Source: Haladaptatus salinisoli
GTDB lineage: Archaea > Halobacteriota > Halobacteria > Halobacteriales > Haladaptataceae
Length of the DNA: 64,000 bases
Reading direction: 5' to 3'
Assembly (NCBI RefSeq): GCF_020614375.1
Contig: NZ_CP085327.1
Coordinates: 372,001-436,000, forward strand
Below are positions 49,105 to 58,513 of this stretch, piece after piece. The position numbers were made by a program, and so were the translations under genes. Position 1 is the stretch's first letter; each line of letters begins with the position of its first letter. The notes beneath the pieces were generated by a model. That model saw only the letters and a list, made by a program, of their open reading frames with translations. It was not told the DNA's origin and did no database searches.

Positions 49105-52100
49105 ATGAGCCTCCTCGAACGACTCTTCGAGAACGTCACGGCGCACAGTCGGGCGGTTATCGCCGTCCTGCTCGTTCTCACGGTGCTGGTCGGGGCGGGC
49201 GCACAGCAGGTCGACCAGTCGTCCTCGCTGGACCAGTTCCAGAGCGACAGCAAGGCGGCGCAAAAGCTCGATTACATCGAGTCGAACTTCACGACCGGAC
49301 GCGAGAACACCACAGTCGTCCAGATAATCGTCCGCGGAGACGACGTGCTGTCGAAGGAGGCGCTCGTCAACTCCCTCGAACTGCAGCAGCGACTCCGCGA
49401 GAACGAGACGATAAACGATACGCTGGTGGCGAAGACGCCCACCAGCGGCGTCTCGAACGTCGTCGCCATCGCCGCGATACAGCGGGAGAAGGTCTCCGAA
49501 CTTCGCGCCGAGGGCGCGAAGCTCCAACAACGCGGTCGGCAACTCAATCAGACCGCGTCGAGGCTGAGCGACGCCCTGAACCGGACGCGGGAGCTACAGC
49601 GGCGGTACGACCGGCTGAACGCCTCGCGGCAGGCGGGCGAAATCGACAACGAAACGTACCGCCAGCGCTCCGCACGACTCGAAACGCGACTCCGGCAGGT
49701 GCGGGCCAACGCCACGGCCGAACTCACCGCGAACCAGTCGGCGACGTTCAACCGGTCGGCCCAGCAGGCCCGCGAGCTGCAGACGCGACTCGACCGGCTG
49801 AACGCCTCGTACCAGCAGGGCGAGATAAATCGGTCCACCTACCGACAGCGCGCGGGCGAGGTTCGGTCGCAGTTCCGGCAGGTGTACGAACTCGGCACGC
49901 GCGGCGTCCTGGCGAGCGAGTACGAGCAGCTCCAGAAGCGCAGCGAGCGGCTGCAAGAACGGCGCGCCGCCCTCGAAAACGGCTCGATGCCGACGCTCGC
50001 GGAGCAGTTAGAGCAATTGCGCTCGATGAACCGGTCCGAGCTCAACGCCACGACGAAGATGGTGCTCTCGGAGAACGCCAGTTCGGGCGGGACGTCGAGT
50101 CGGGCGTTCGCGTTCATGCCGACCTCCTACGAACCCGGGAGCGCCGAGGCGAACGCAACGATGATCGTCGTCTTCCAGAAACAGGAGTCGCAGTCGATGC
50201 ACGGACAGGCGTCCAACAGCCTCGTCGAGACGCAGAAAGCGATGCAATCCATCGCGCGCGACGAACTCGGCCGCGAGGCGGTCGTCTTCGGAAGCGGCAT
50301 CATCAGCGAGGAGATCGACCAGTCGATGGCCGACAGCCTCGCCATCGTCGGCCCCCTCGCGCTGCTGTTCGTCGTCCTGACGCTGGTGGTCGCCTACCGC
50401 GACCTGCTGGACATCCTGCTCGGCGTCGCCGGTATCGTCTTCGTGCTCGTGTGGACGTTCGGCTTCATGGGCTGGGCCGGAATAACGTTCAACCAGATAT
50501 TCATCGCGGTGCCCGTCCTCCTCATCGGCCTGTCCATCGACTACGCGATTCACGTGTTCATGCGGAACCGGGAGGAGCGGGAGGAGAACCCGGACGCGGG
50601 CGTCAGGGGTTCGATGCGCGTCGCCCTCGCGAGCGTCGGCGCGGCCCTGACGTGGGTGACCGCGACGACGGTCATCGGCTTCCTCTCGAACATGGTCAGT
50701 CCGCTTCCGCCGATTCGGGACTTCGGCGTCGTGAGTTCGGTCGGCATCGTCGCGGCGCTGCTCGTCTTCGGGGCGCTGATTCCGGCGCTGAAAGTCGAAC
50801 TCGATGCGTTCCTCGAATCGCGCGGCTTCGACCGGCGGAAGCGAGCGTTCGGGACGGGCGGCGGCGCGCTCGGACGCGTCCTCTCGCTCGGAGCGGTCGC
50901 GGCGCGGAAAGCGCCGATGATAGTCATCCTCGTCACGGTGCTCGTCAGCGCTGGCGGCGCGTACGGCGCGACGAAGGTCGACACCAGTTTCGCGCAGGAG
51001 GACTTCCTCGCGGAAGACCCGCCGCAGTGGACGAAGCAACTGCCGGAGCCGTTCAAGCCCGCCAACTACACGGCGAAAAAGCACCTCGACTACGTGAACG
51101 AGAACTTCGTGCGCGAGGACTCGCAGGCCCAGATACTGATTCAGGGCGAGGTGACGCGAGACGACGCGCTCGAACAGGTTCGGCGGGCCCGCGAGCGAGC
51201 CGCGACGAAGAACGCCACCCTCGTCCTCTCGAACGGCGAACCCGAGATTTCGAGCCCGCTCTCGGTGATGGAGCGGGTGGCGGCGCAGAACGAATCGTTC
51301 AACCGGACGTTCGTCGCGGCGGACACCGACGGAAACGACGTTCCCGACAGGAATCTGGAGAAGGTGTACGACAAACTGTACGCCGTCGCGCCCGACCAAG
51401 CCGCGAGCGTCGTGTACCGCGAAGACGGCGAGTACCGCGCGCTCAGGATGACGATTTCGGTGAACGGGGGCGCGTCCAGCGCCGCGGTCACCGAGCAGAT
51501 GCGCGACGTGGCCGACAGCTTCGACGGCCTCGAAGCGACCGCGACGGGACAGTCCATCGTCTTCGAAATCGTGCAGAAACAGCTGCTCGACACGGTCATC
51601 CAGAGTCTCGTCCTCACGATGGTCGCCGTGTTCGCGTTCCTGATGCTCGTCTACCGAATCACGGAGGGCAGCGCGACCCTCGGGGCGGTGACCCTGCTTC
51701 CCGTCCTCTTCAGCGTGACGTGGATTCTCGGCACGATGTACCTGCTCGGCATGCCGTTCAACGTCCTGACGGGGATGATAACGAGTCTGACCGTCGGGCT
51801 GGGCGTCGCGTACAGCATCCACCTCTCCGAGCGGTACAACGTCGAACTCGAACGACGGGGCTCGGCGTGGGAAGCGATGCGCGTCAGCCTCACCGGAACC
51901 GGCGGCGCGCTGCTCGGGAGCGCGGCGACCACGGTGGGCGGGTTCGGCGTGCTCGCCTTCGCCATCCTGCCCGCGCTCCAGCAGTTCGGCATCATCACGG
52001 GGCTGACCATCATCTACGCCTTCCTCGCCAGCGTGCTGGTGCTCCCGAGTCTGCTCGTCGTCTGGACGCGCTATCTCGGGCCGGGCGCTCACGGAGCCAT

Positions 52101-52140
52101 GGAGACCAAATCGACGGCCCCCGCGTCGGGAGAGGACTGA
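49105..52140 (+). CDS. RND/MMPL family exporter with glycosylation-rich coiled-coil loop
   Basis: A 1011-residue RND-fold transporter of the MMPL/HpnN type with two sequence-related halves of six membrane segments each. TM1 is SRAVIAVLLVLTVLVGAGA. The first extracellular loop (about residues 35-400) contains a long coiled coil with two copies of a 40-residue unit (RELQRRYDRLNAS and RELQTRLDRLNAS, each ending TYRQR) and about nine N-x-S/T sequons. The transmembrane core motifs FNQIFIAVPVLLIGLSIDYAI and GMITSLTVGLGVAYSIHLSE carry the conserved Asp/Tyr-type residues. It starts the operon with a TrmB regulator; lipid, isoprenoid or drug export is possible. Confidence 0.93.
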   Translation: MSLLERLFENVTAHSRAVIAVLLVLTVLVGAGAQQVDQSSSLDQFQSDSKAAQKLDYIESNFTTGRENTTVVQIIVRGDDVLSKEALVNSLELQQRLRENETINDTLVAKTPTSGVSNVVAIAAIQREKVSELRAEGAKLQQRGRQLNQTASRLSDALNRTRELQRRYDRLNASRQAGEIDNETYRQRSARLETRLRQVRANATAELTANQSATFNRSAQQARELQTRLDRLNASYQQGEINRSTYRQRAGEVRSQFRQVYELGTRGVLASEYEQLQKRSERLQERRAALENGSMPTLAEQLEQLRSMNRSELNATTKMVLSENASSGGTSSRAFAFMPTSYEPGSAEANATMIVVFQKQESQSMHGQASNSLVETQKAMQSIARDELGREAVVFGSGIISEEIDQSMADSLAIVGPLALLFVVLTLVVAYRDLLDILLGVAGIVFVLVWTFGFMGWAGITFNQIFIAVPVLLIGLSIDYAIHVFMRNREEREENPDAGVRGSMRVALASVGAALTWVTATTVIGFLSNMVSPLPPIRDFGVVSSVGIVAALLVFGALIPALKVELDAFLESRGFDRRKRAFGTGGGALGRVLSLGAVAARKAPMIVILVTVLVSAGGAYGATKVDTSFAQEDFLAEDPPQWTKQLPEPFKPANYTAKKHLDYVNENFVREDSQAQILIQGEVTRDDALEQVRRARERAATKNATLVLSNGEPEISSPLSVMERVAAQNESFNRTFVAADTDGNDVPDRNLEKVYDKLYAVAPDQAASVVYREDGEYRALRMTISVNGGASSAAVTEQMRDVADSFDGLEATATGQSIVFEIVQKQLLDTVIQSLVLTMVAVFAFLMLVYRITEGSATLGAVTLLPVLFSVTWILGTMYLLGMPFNVLTGMITSLTVGLGVAYSIHLSERYNVELERRGSAWEAMRVSLTGTGGALLGSAATTVGGFGVLAFAILPALQQFGIITGLTIIYAFLASVLVLPSLLVVWTRYLGPGAHGAMETKSTAPASGED

Positions 52141-52141
52141 C

Positions 52142-52879
52142 ATGAACGAGGACGACGCCATCGACGCGCTCGAAAGCCTCGGCCTGTCGAACTACGAGGC
52201 GAAAGTGTTCGTCGCGCTCCAGAAGTTGGGAACCGGGACGGCCAGGGATATCCACGGCGTCACCGACGTACCGCGCTCGCAGGTGTACGGCGCGGCCGAG
52301 AACTTGCAGGAGCGCGGCCTCGTGGAGGTCCAGCAGTCGAAGCCCCTCCAGTACCGCCCCGTGAGCTTGGACGCCGCGAAATCCCACCTCCGAGAGCGGT
52401 TCGAACGCAGGCAGGAGCAGGCGTTCGACTACCTCGAAACCGCGAAGAACGAGTTCGTGGAGGGCGACGAGGAGCGCGAAGACGTGTGGACGGTCGACGG
52501 CCGCGACGCCATCGATAGCCGCGTCGAGCAGTTGGTCGAGGAGGCCGAATCGCGGGTCGTTTTCGGCGTCCACGACGCCTCGCTGTTCCCCGAGACGATC
52601 GCGGACGCCCTGCGGGAACGCGCCGAAGCGGGCGTGGACGTGCTTCTGGTCGCCGACGACCCGGTCATACGCGACCGATTCGACGAACTTCCGATAGTCG
52701 GCCTGCCGGACGAACCGCCGGAGAACCGCGCCGGGCGCGTGCTGGTCGTCGACGACGACACCGTTCTCATCAGCGTGCTGGGCGGCGGCGAGACGGCCAT
52801 CTGGAGTTCGCAGACCGGCTTCGCGGCGATACTCAGTCAGTTCATCGACGCGCGAATCGAGGACGCGAGGGGGATCTAA
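52142..52879 (+). CDS. TrmB family transcriptional regulator
   Basis: A 245-residue TrmB-type regulator. The N-terminal winged helix shows the family pattern (LESLGLSNYEAKVFVALQKLG, then TARDIHGVTDVPRSQVYGAAE, then RGLVEVQQSKPLQYRPVS). The C-terminal domain (about 100-245) is PLD-like and probably binds an effector (DAIDSRVEQLVEEAESRVVFG, VVDDDTVLISVLGGGETAI). It starts two bases after the exporter stop, so exporter and regulator are one operon and the regulator probably controls it. The ligand is unknown. Confidence 0.94.
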   Translation: MNEDDAIDALESLGLSNYEAKVFVALQKLGTGTARDIHGVTDVPRSQVYGAAENLQERGLVEVQQSKPLQYRPVSLDAAKSHLRERFERRQEQAFDYLETAKNEFVEGDEEREDVWTVDGRDAIDSRVEQLVEEAESRVVFGVHDASLFPETIADALRERAEAGVDVLLVADDPVIRDRFDELPIVGLPDEPPENRAGRVLVVDDDTVLISVLGGGETAIWSSQTGFAAILSQFIDARIEDARGI

Positions 52880-52948
52880 CTCGGCTGCCGACCGAACGCG
52901 TCGAACCTCGCACGATGATTTAAATATCGAGGCGCAGAAACGTCCGGT

Positions 52949-53950
52949 ATGCCGTGGTACGCCGTCGAAGCCCTGGACGACGCCATCGAAACCACGAAAG
53001 CCCTCCTGCTCCCCGTCGAGGTTCGGACGTGGCTGAAACTCGCCGTCGTCGTCTTCTTCCTCGGCGGTGCGAGCGCGTCACCGCCGACGGGAGGCGGAAA
53101 TTTCCAATTCACGGGTGAACCGAGCGGACCGACCTCGGACGTCCCGATTTCGGAGGGCACCCTCGTCACCGTCGCCCTCGTCATCGCCGCGGTGGCGATA
53201 CTGCTCTGGTTACTGTTCACTCTCGTCGGGTCGGTGATGGAGTTCGCGTTCGTCGAGGCGCTTCGAACGCGCGAAGTTCACGTCCGGCGATACGCGAGCG
53301 ACCACCTCGGGCAGGGACTTCGCCTGTTCGGCTTCCGTTTCGCCCTCTTCCTCCTGTTCGTCCTCCCGGTCGCGGGATTGGTGATTCTCGCGTTCGTTCC
53401 GGCCGTTCTCAGCGGGACGCCGAGCATCGGTATCGGAGTCCTGCTTCTGCTCGTTCCGGTGTTGCTCGTGTTCGGACTCGTCGTGGCGGTGGTAGACGGC
53501 CTGACGAGAAATTTCGTCGTCCCGGTGATGGTGCTCCGGGGCGGCGGCGTCCTCGCGGGCTGGCGGGCGTTCTGGCCGACGCTCCGGGACCAGTGGAAGC
53601 AGTACGTGGCGTACGTTCTGCTCCGGGTCGTCCTCACCATCGCGGGCGGAATCGTCACCTCGATCGTCGGCGGAATCGTCGGTCTCGTCCTCCTGATTCC
53701 GTTCGTGGTCCTCGGCGGACTGCTCCTCGTCGCGTTCGGGGGGCCCGCCGCGGTCCTGTCGAGTCCCGGCGCTTTGGCGCTGGCTTCGTTCGGGCTCCTC
53801 GTCGTGGTGTACGGCCTGCTCCTCCTGTCCGCCTTCGCCGTGATTCGCGTCCCCGTGCAGTCGTACCTGGGCTACTACGCCCTGCTCGTGCTGGGCGATA
53901 CGAACCGGGAGTTCGACCTCGTCCCGGAGCTTCGAGCGGAGATTCGCTAG
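52949..53950 (+). CDS. DUF7544-like polytopic membrane protein
   Basis: A 333-residue protein with about six hydrophobic segments (LAVVVFFLGGASA, IAAVAILLWLLFTLVGSVM, LFLLFVLPVAGLVILAFVPA, IGVLLLLVPVLLVFGLVVAVV, VVLTIAGGIVTSIVGGIVGL, SFGLLVVVYGLLLLSAFAVI). It begins MPWYAVEALDDAIETTKALL, which matches my memory of DUF7544 proteins. The short loop RTREVHVRRYASDHL is basic. Function unknown; it may be a structural or signalling membrane protein. An AT-rich promoter-like stretch precedes it. Confidence 0.85.
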   Translation: MPWYAVEALDDAIETTKALLLPVEVRTWLKLAVVVFFLGGASASPPTGGGNFQFTGEPSGPTSDVPISEGTLVTVALVIAAVAILLWLLFTLVGSVMEFAFVEALRTREVHVRRYASDHLGQGLRLFGFRFALFLLFVLPVAGLVILAFVPAVLSGTPSIGIGVLLLLVPVLLVFGLVVAVVDGLTRNFVVPVMVLRGGGVLAGWRAFWPTLRDQWKQYVAYVLLRVVLTIAGGIVTSIVGGIVGLVLLIPFVVLGGLLLVAFGGPAAVLSSPGALALASFGLLVVVYGLLLLSAFAVIRVPVQSYLGYYALLVLGDTNREFDLVPELRAEIR

Positions 53951-54393
53951 AGCTTCGAGTCCAGCTGGCGGGAGACGGCGTCGTCCCCGACCGGCCCGCC
54001 GTCCCGCGAGAGGTGGACGATGGGCGCGTTTTCCATCTCGATCCATTCGCCGCCCCCGTCGCCGGCGAGGGTGACCAAGCGCCGAGTCCGGGGGAGACCG
54101 TTCGCCCGGGTTCCCGACGTTCGCTCCCTGACGCTCGCCATCTGGAGGGGTCGCGGCGGTTCCTCGTTGACGACGAACCGGTACCGCGGCACGTCGCGGT
54201 CGTGTTCTCTGAGAGCGTCCCGATACTCGCGGGCGAGTTCGGCGGCCCGGTGGGCGTCCTCGTCGGTTTCGAACCGCGCGCCCGTTATCGGCATCGGGCG
54301 CTCGCCGGTGTCGGCGCACGCGACGGAGAATCGTCCGTTCTCGACGGCTAGCCGCTCGATTTCGCGCCGCGTTCGCCGGAGGGTCTCGTCCAT
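53947..54393 (-). CDS. DUF7552-like haloarchaeal protein
   Basis: A 148-residue soluble protein. Features are TLRRTRREIERLAVENGRFS (helix), VACADTGERPMPITGARFE, DEDAHRAAELAREYRDALRE, YRFVVNEEPP and EMENAPIVHLSRDGGPVGDDA. The middle shows that it is not a membrane protein. The family label is from memory and uncertain; the function is unknown. It has a 4-base convergent overlap with the DUF7544 gene. The start codon is only two bases from a 14-base palindrome (54396-54409) that fits a DtxR-type operator, so its expression is probably metal- or iron-regulated. Confidence 0.75.
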   Translation of the reverse strand: MDETLRRTRREIERLAVENGRFSVACADTGERPMPITGARFETDEDAHRAAELAREYRDALREHDRDVPRYRFVVNEEPPRPLQMASVRERTSGTRANGLPRTRRLVTLAGDGGGEWIEMENAPIVHLSRDGGPVGDDAVSRQLDSKL

Positions 54394-54395
54394 GT

Positions 54396-54430
54396 TTAGG
54401 TCGACCTAATCTCTTTTAGGCCGTCCTAAA
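54396..54430. promoter_or_regulatory. Two DtxR/SirR-like palindromes at the DUF7552 promoter
   Basis: ttaggtcgacctaa (54396-54409) is a perfect palindrome, two bases upstream of the minus-strand start. A second element, ttttaggccgtcctaaaa (54414-54431), is a nearly perfect inverted repeat. Both have the ttagg/cctaa half-site arrangement of archaeal DtxR-family (Idr, SirR) metalloregulators. They lie where a leaderless gene has its core promoter. Confidence 0.55.
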
Positions 54431-54441
54431 AACGTTGCGAC

Positions 54442-56760
54442 TCACTCCGTGAGCCCCGCGAGGAGGTGGGCGGCGAGGGTCTTGTCGAGCGGGTCGTTCG
54501 CGTTTCCGCAGTGGGGCGACTGGACGCAGGAGGGACAGCCGGATTCGCAGTCGCAGGCGCGAATCATCTCCCGCGTGTTCCCCATAAGCGACTCGACGGT
54601 TTCGTAGCCCTCGCGGGTCAGACCGACGCCGCCGGGGTAGCCGTCGTAGATGAAGATGGTGCTCGCCCCGGTGTGGGGGTGGAGCGGGGTCGAGAGGCCG
54701 CCGATGTCGCCACGGTCGCAGAGCAGTTCCAGCGGGAAGAGCGAAATCATTCCGTGTTCGGCGGCGTGGATGGCTCCGCCGAAATCGCCGTCCATCGCCC
54801 GAATTTCGCGCTCCAACTCGCCTGGTATCGTGAAGTAGAGCGCCTTCGTTCGGAGCCTGAGCTCCGGCAGGTCGAGCGACTCCCGCCCGAGCGTCTCGTC
54901 GCGCTTCGCGTCCCGGCGTTCGAAGCCCGTGATTCGTTTTCGCATCGTCACGTCGGCGAACCGCACGAGGCAGTCGTCGCGGGTCGAGAGCGTCTTCTCC
55001 CGCAGGTCGGCTTCGACCGTGATCTCCTTCTCGTGCAGCGTCTTCGTGTGGTAGTCGGCCCACGTCGGGGAGAGCTCGGCCACGTCCCGCGACAGGTCGA
55101 GGTCGACGACCTCGTACGACTGGCCCTGGTGGTGGTACACGGCCCCCGGGTGGACGTCGTTCAGCGCGTCTCCGAAGGGGAGCGAAGCGATGACCTCGTT
55201 GCGGGTGCGATCGAGCAGGTCGACCTCCCGCTCGTCGATGGTTCGGAGGCTCATCTCGTGTTGCGGGCTTCCGTCGCCGTCGTACACCCACCGAACTCCC
55301 CCGCTCGTCTGCCGGCGTTCGAGTTCGCCGCGCGATTCGAGTTTCGCGACGAGTTCGGGGAAGCCCGCGCCGAAGTGCGCTTCGTCGTCGGGCGAGAGCC
55401 ACGTCTCGCGGGCCGCCGACGCGACGTGCGCCGGGAGCAGTTCCTCGTTCTCGGGATTCGCGACCGCGCGCTCCGGGTCGCCCGCGAAGAACTCGTCCGG
55501 GTTCGCCACCAGATACTGGTCCAACTGGTCCTCGCCGGCGACGAGGGTAACGAGACTGGGGTCCGTGCCCCGGCCCGCGCGTCCGGCCTGTTGGAACGCG
55601 GCCATGCGGGTGCCGGGGTAGCCGTCGAGCAGGACGGCGTCGAGGCCGCCGACGTCGACGCCGAGTTCCAGCGCGTTCGTGCTCCACGCGCCGCGAATCT
55701 CGCCGGAGTGGAGACCGGATTCGAGTTCCCGCCGCCGGTCGTTCTTGAGGGCGGCCTGGTACGCCGCGACGTTCGAGGCGAGGTCGCGCTCGCCGCGCCG
55801 CCGGAGTTCGTCCGCGCTCTCCATCGCGTAGCGTTCCGCGGCCTGTCGGGCGCGGGTGAACGCCAGCGTCTGGCAGTTGCGGCTCACGAGGTCGGCGAAC
55901 AGTCGCTTCGTCTCCCCGTGGTTGGACTTGCGCCGCTTCGCCCCGCCGCGGCGGTCGTCCTCGTACTCGGGCGGGTTCCAGAGCAGCCAGTGGGTCGGCC
56001 CGGTTTTGCTCGTATCTTCGTCCACGAGGCGGAACGACGATTCAGGTCGCCCCGTCACCGCGCTCGCGTGCTCGACCGGGTTGCCGATGGTCGCCGAACA
56101 GCAGACGAACTGCGGGGAGGCGTCGAACCGGTCGCAGATTCGCGCGAGTCGGCGGAGGACGAGCGAGACGTGGCTCCCGAACACGCCGCGGTACTCGTGG
56201 ACCTCGTCCACGACGACCGTCTCCAACCCCTTGAAGAACCAGTCCCAGAGGCGGTGCGCGTAGGGGAGGAGGGCGTAGTGGAGCATGTCGGGCGTGGTGA
56301 GCACGACGGTCGGCCGGCGGTCGCGCACGTCGCGCTTTTCGTTCTTGTCGAGTCGGCCGGTGTACTGCGCGACGGAGACGCGACTGCCGAACCCTAAATC
56401 GCGGGCGAGTTCCGACAGCGTCTCCTCTTGGTCGTTGATGAGCGCGTTCTGCGGCGCGATATAGAGGGTTCGTCCGCCGCGCTCCATCGCGCGCTCGAAG
56501 GCGGGCACGGTGTAGGCGAGGCTCTTCCCGCTCGCGGTCCGCGTGGCGACGACGACGTTCTCGCCGTCTCGTACCGCTTCGATCGCCTCCGCCTGGTGGC
56601 GGTAGAGGCGGTCGATTCCCCGGTCGCGGAGGGCCGATTCGAGGCGCGATTCGAGGGTCACGTCCCGAAACTCGCCGTCGTCGCCGGGGAGCGTCTCGTG
56701 GCGGGCTATCTGTCCGTCGTAGTAGGGGCGTCCTCGGAGCCAATCGATGGTGTCCTGCAC
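54442..56760 (-). CDS. DEAD/DEAH-box helicase, Mrf1/YprA type with C-terminal zinc cluster
   Basis: A 772-residue superfamily 2 helicase. Motifs: RLYRHQAEAIEAV (Q-like), VVATRTASGKSLAYTVPAF (motif I), VLTTPDMLHYALL (Ib), TVVVDEVHEYRG (motif II, DEVH), QFVCCSATIGNPVEHASA (III), ELGVDVGGLDAVLLDGYPGT (V) and QQAGRAGRG (VI). A DUF1998-like C-terminal domain ends in a Cys cluster (CDCESGCPSCVQSPHCGN) of the Mrf1/YprA type. Such helicases act in repair of alkylated DNA or unwinding. I use the GTG at 56760 (VQDTIDWLRGRP); 25 residues upstream are in frame but unlike the family. Confidence 0.94.
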   Translation of the reverse strand: MQDTIDWLRGRPYYDGQIARHETLPGDDGEFRDVTLESRLESALRDRGIDRLYRHQAEAIEAVRDGENVVVATRTASGKSLAYTVPAFERAMERGGRTLYIAPQNALINDQEETLSELARDLGFGSRVSVAQYTGRLDKNEKRDVRDRRPTVVLTTPDMLHYALLPYAHRLWDWFFKGLETVVVDEVHEYRGVFGSHVSLVLRRLARICDRFDASPQFVCCSATIGNPVEHASAVTGRPESSFRLVDEDTSKTGPTHWLLWNPPEYEDDRRGGAKRRKSNHGETKRLFADLVSRNCQTLAFTRARQAAERYAMESADELRRRGERDLASNVAAYQAALKNDRRRELESGLHSGEIRGAWSTNALELGVDVGGLDAVLLDGYPGTRMAAFQQAGRAGRGTDPSLVTLVAGEDQLDQYLVANPDEFFAGDPERAVANPENEELLPAHVASAARETWLSPDDEAHFGAGFPELVAKLESRGELERRQTSGGVRWVYDGDGSPQHEMSLRTIDEREVDLLDRTRNEVIASLPFGDALNDVHPGAVYHHQGQSYEVVDLDLSRDVAELSPTWADYHTKTLHEKEITVEADLREKTLSTRDDCLVRFADVTMRKRITGFERRDAKRDETLGRESLDLPELRLRTKALYFTIPGELEREIRAMDGDFGGAIHAAEHGMISLFPLELLCDRGDIGGLSTPLHPHTGASTIFIYDGYPGGVGLTREGYETVESLMGNTREMIRACDCESGCPSCVQSPHCGNANDPLDKTLAAHLLAGLTE

Positions 56761-56844
56761 TGAACTGGCGTTGGGGGCGGAGGTTCTAACCGATTTCGTC
56801 GGCGGACACCGAACGAGTCTTCTTCGAGGGACCACGAAGGCCGT

Positions 56845-57219
56845 TCACTCTTCGGAAAAGGGAGCTCTCGGAATTGGTTTCACGATCTCGTCACCGTACG
56901 ACCAGGAGAGGACGCCGTAATCCGCGAGTCGCGGGAGGTGCTTCTGTACGAGGCGAATGCGGATTTCCTCTTGCTCGGCGGGCGTAACGTGCGTGAACGA
57001 CGTATCGTTACAGCGACTCGCGATCTCCAGCGCCACCCGTGAGAGGGGCGTCGCGGTTTCCCGCTCGGCGAGATAAAGTACGAGATGGCGACGTTGCTCG
57101 TCTTCCAGCAGTTTGTACACCGCACTCGAAGTAGAAGTAATAGTGTCGGAGTCGACCGCTTCCAAGAACTCCAATAGTTCGGCAAGCGTCCGTTCCCCAT
57201 CGTCCGGTGTCTCGCCCAT
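56845..57219 (-). CDS. DUF7344 winged-helix-like protein
   Basis: A 124-residue protein of the haloarchaeal DUF7344 type, a winged-helix variant. Conserved parts are SAVYKLLEDEQRRHLVLYLAE, LSRVALEIASRCNDTSF, and EEIRIRLVQKHLPRLADYGVLSW (the HLP motif is characteristic). It is divergent from the HalOD1-DUF7504 gene with a 255-base control region between them, so it is probably a regulator of that cluster. It is separated from the helicase gene downstream by 84 bases on the same strand. DNA binding has not been shown for this family, to my knowledge. Confidence 0.85.
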   Translation of the reverse strand: MGETPDDGERTLAELLEFLEAVDSDTITSTSSAVYKLLEDEQRRHLVLYLAERETATPLSRVALEIASRCNDTSFTHVTPAEQEEIRIRLVQKHLPRLADYGVLSWSYGDEIVKPIPRAPFSEE

Positions 57220-57474
57220 GTTCTATTTACCGTTTCTGTAGCGTATGAATCACCCGGTTGGACGCCTCGTTCGAAATTTTCAATTCGGGTATCGTTTTAC
57301 GGGAAGACGGCTTCCCGACCCGGGGTTCGCAATTTGGAGGTAATTACGAATGATCACCTCTGGTGCGAAGGGGGAACCGCGCCCGAACGCCTCAAACCAT
57401 CATTATTATCGTCCAACATCATTCCGAGGCGACATATGAACTTTTCACGCTAGAGCTACTAACGATACGAGAGT

Positions 57475-58425
57475 ATGAGTGTCCAAGACGACGATGCAAC
57501 CTCGCCGTTTATATGTGGTGTGGAGGCACCCATAACGTTTCGGTACGATTGGGAAAGCGAGGACGCGTTGAGCGCGTTTATCATCCAGCGGATGATAGAG
57601 GAAACGGAGATCGACTCCACTGACGTCCCGCAGTCGCTCTATCAGCGCATCGATCCCGACGCGTTGGAGGATCTATTTCGTCCGCTCCGGGACGGAACCC
57701 CTCGAACGAGCGGGAAAGTGACCTTTAAGCTCGCCGGTCACTACATCACCGCTCACGCCGACGGAACGGTCGAAATCGAATCGGAGCTCGGTCGATTGAA
57801 ACGATCCGGCGGGAATCTCCTCCTCACCGGTGACGTCCCGACGGACGTTTTCGAGCAGTTGAGCGCGCAGTTTATAGGCGAAACGGCGTACGACAGAACG
57901 CATCTGTTCGCGCTTTACGGACGTAACGCGGACGTCGTTCGTACGCGACTCTCCCAAGCGAACGCGAGTTTGGACAACGCACGCCTCTTATCGTACGAGG
58001 CAGCGGTACGATCGACCGCACAAGCGCGGACGAACGAGCATTCGAGGCGGGCGTCGTTCTCGTCGGTAGTGGGAACGATAGACGACTTTCGAACGGCGAT
58101 TCGGGAAACAACGTTCGAACTGCAGCGTCAGCAGATGGGGTTCGCACCGGGTGAACTACGGTTTTGCTTCGATTCGCTGCAACTACTTTCCGGCGAGGAG
58201 GACGCGCAAACGGTGGAGGAGTTCCTTCGAGCGATCACGGAAACGATCGAGGACGTTTCCGGTCTGGGCCACTACATCTTCCCGGGAGCGTACGGATCCC
58301 AACCCGTCCAGGCCGTCAGCTCGTTGTTCGACGTGGCTATCGAACTGAAAATCAGCGAGGACGGGCCGAAACAACGGTGGCACATGCACGATACGGAGTA
58401 TACGACGACGTGGTTCCCCGTATAG
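57475..58425 (+). CDS. HalOD1 output domain plus DUF7504 protein
   Basis: A 316-residue two-domain protein. Residues about 15-100 are a HalOD1 domain, the haloarchaeal output module first described at the ends of response regulators (ITFRYDWESEDALSAFI, ALEDLFRPLRDG, KVTFKLAGHYITAHADGTV). Residues about 100-316 are a DUF7504 part with a RecA-like layout (GRLKRSGGNLLLTGDVPTD in place of a P-loop, GELRFCFDSLQLLSG as Walker-B-like strand, KQRWHMHDTEYTTTW at the end), clearly related to the protein at 18370. A normal phosphate loop is missing, so ATP binding is doubtful. It starts the probable operon with the CHAT gene 89 bases downstream. Confidence 0.9.
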   Translation: MSVQDDDATSPFICGVEAPITFRYDWESEDALSAFIIQRMIEETEIDSTDVPQSLYQRIDPDALEDLFRPLRDGTPRTSGKVTFKLAGHYITAHADGTVEIESELGRLKRSGGNLLLTGDVPTDVFEQLSAQFIGETAYDRTHLFALYGRNADVVRTRLSQANASLDNARLLSYEAAVRSTAQARTNEHSRRASFSSVVGTIDDFRTAIRETTFELQRQQMGFAPGELRFCFDSLQLLSGEEDAQTVEEFLRAITETIEDVSGLGHYIFPGAYGSQPVQAVSSLFDVAIELKISEDGPKQRWHMHDTEYTTTWFPV

Positions 58426-58513
58426 AGGGGATATGGACGCGACTCGACTAAGCGGTGACGAATTTGCTTCCGCGTTGGCGGAAAATGCTCCAACAACTAC
58501 CCACTGAAAGCAC

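Noticed and set aside
50008..52161. A 717-codon open frame antisense to the MMPL exporter
   Set aside because: It is a GC-rich shadow frame: strings of Arg, Asp, Glu and His without hydrophobic core, opposite a clear RND protein.
54466..56397. A 643-codon open frame antisense to the helicase
   Set aside because: The opposite strand has all helicase motifs; the antisense product is low-complexity.
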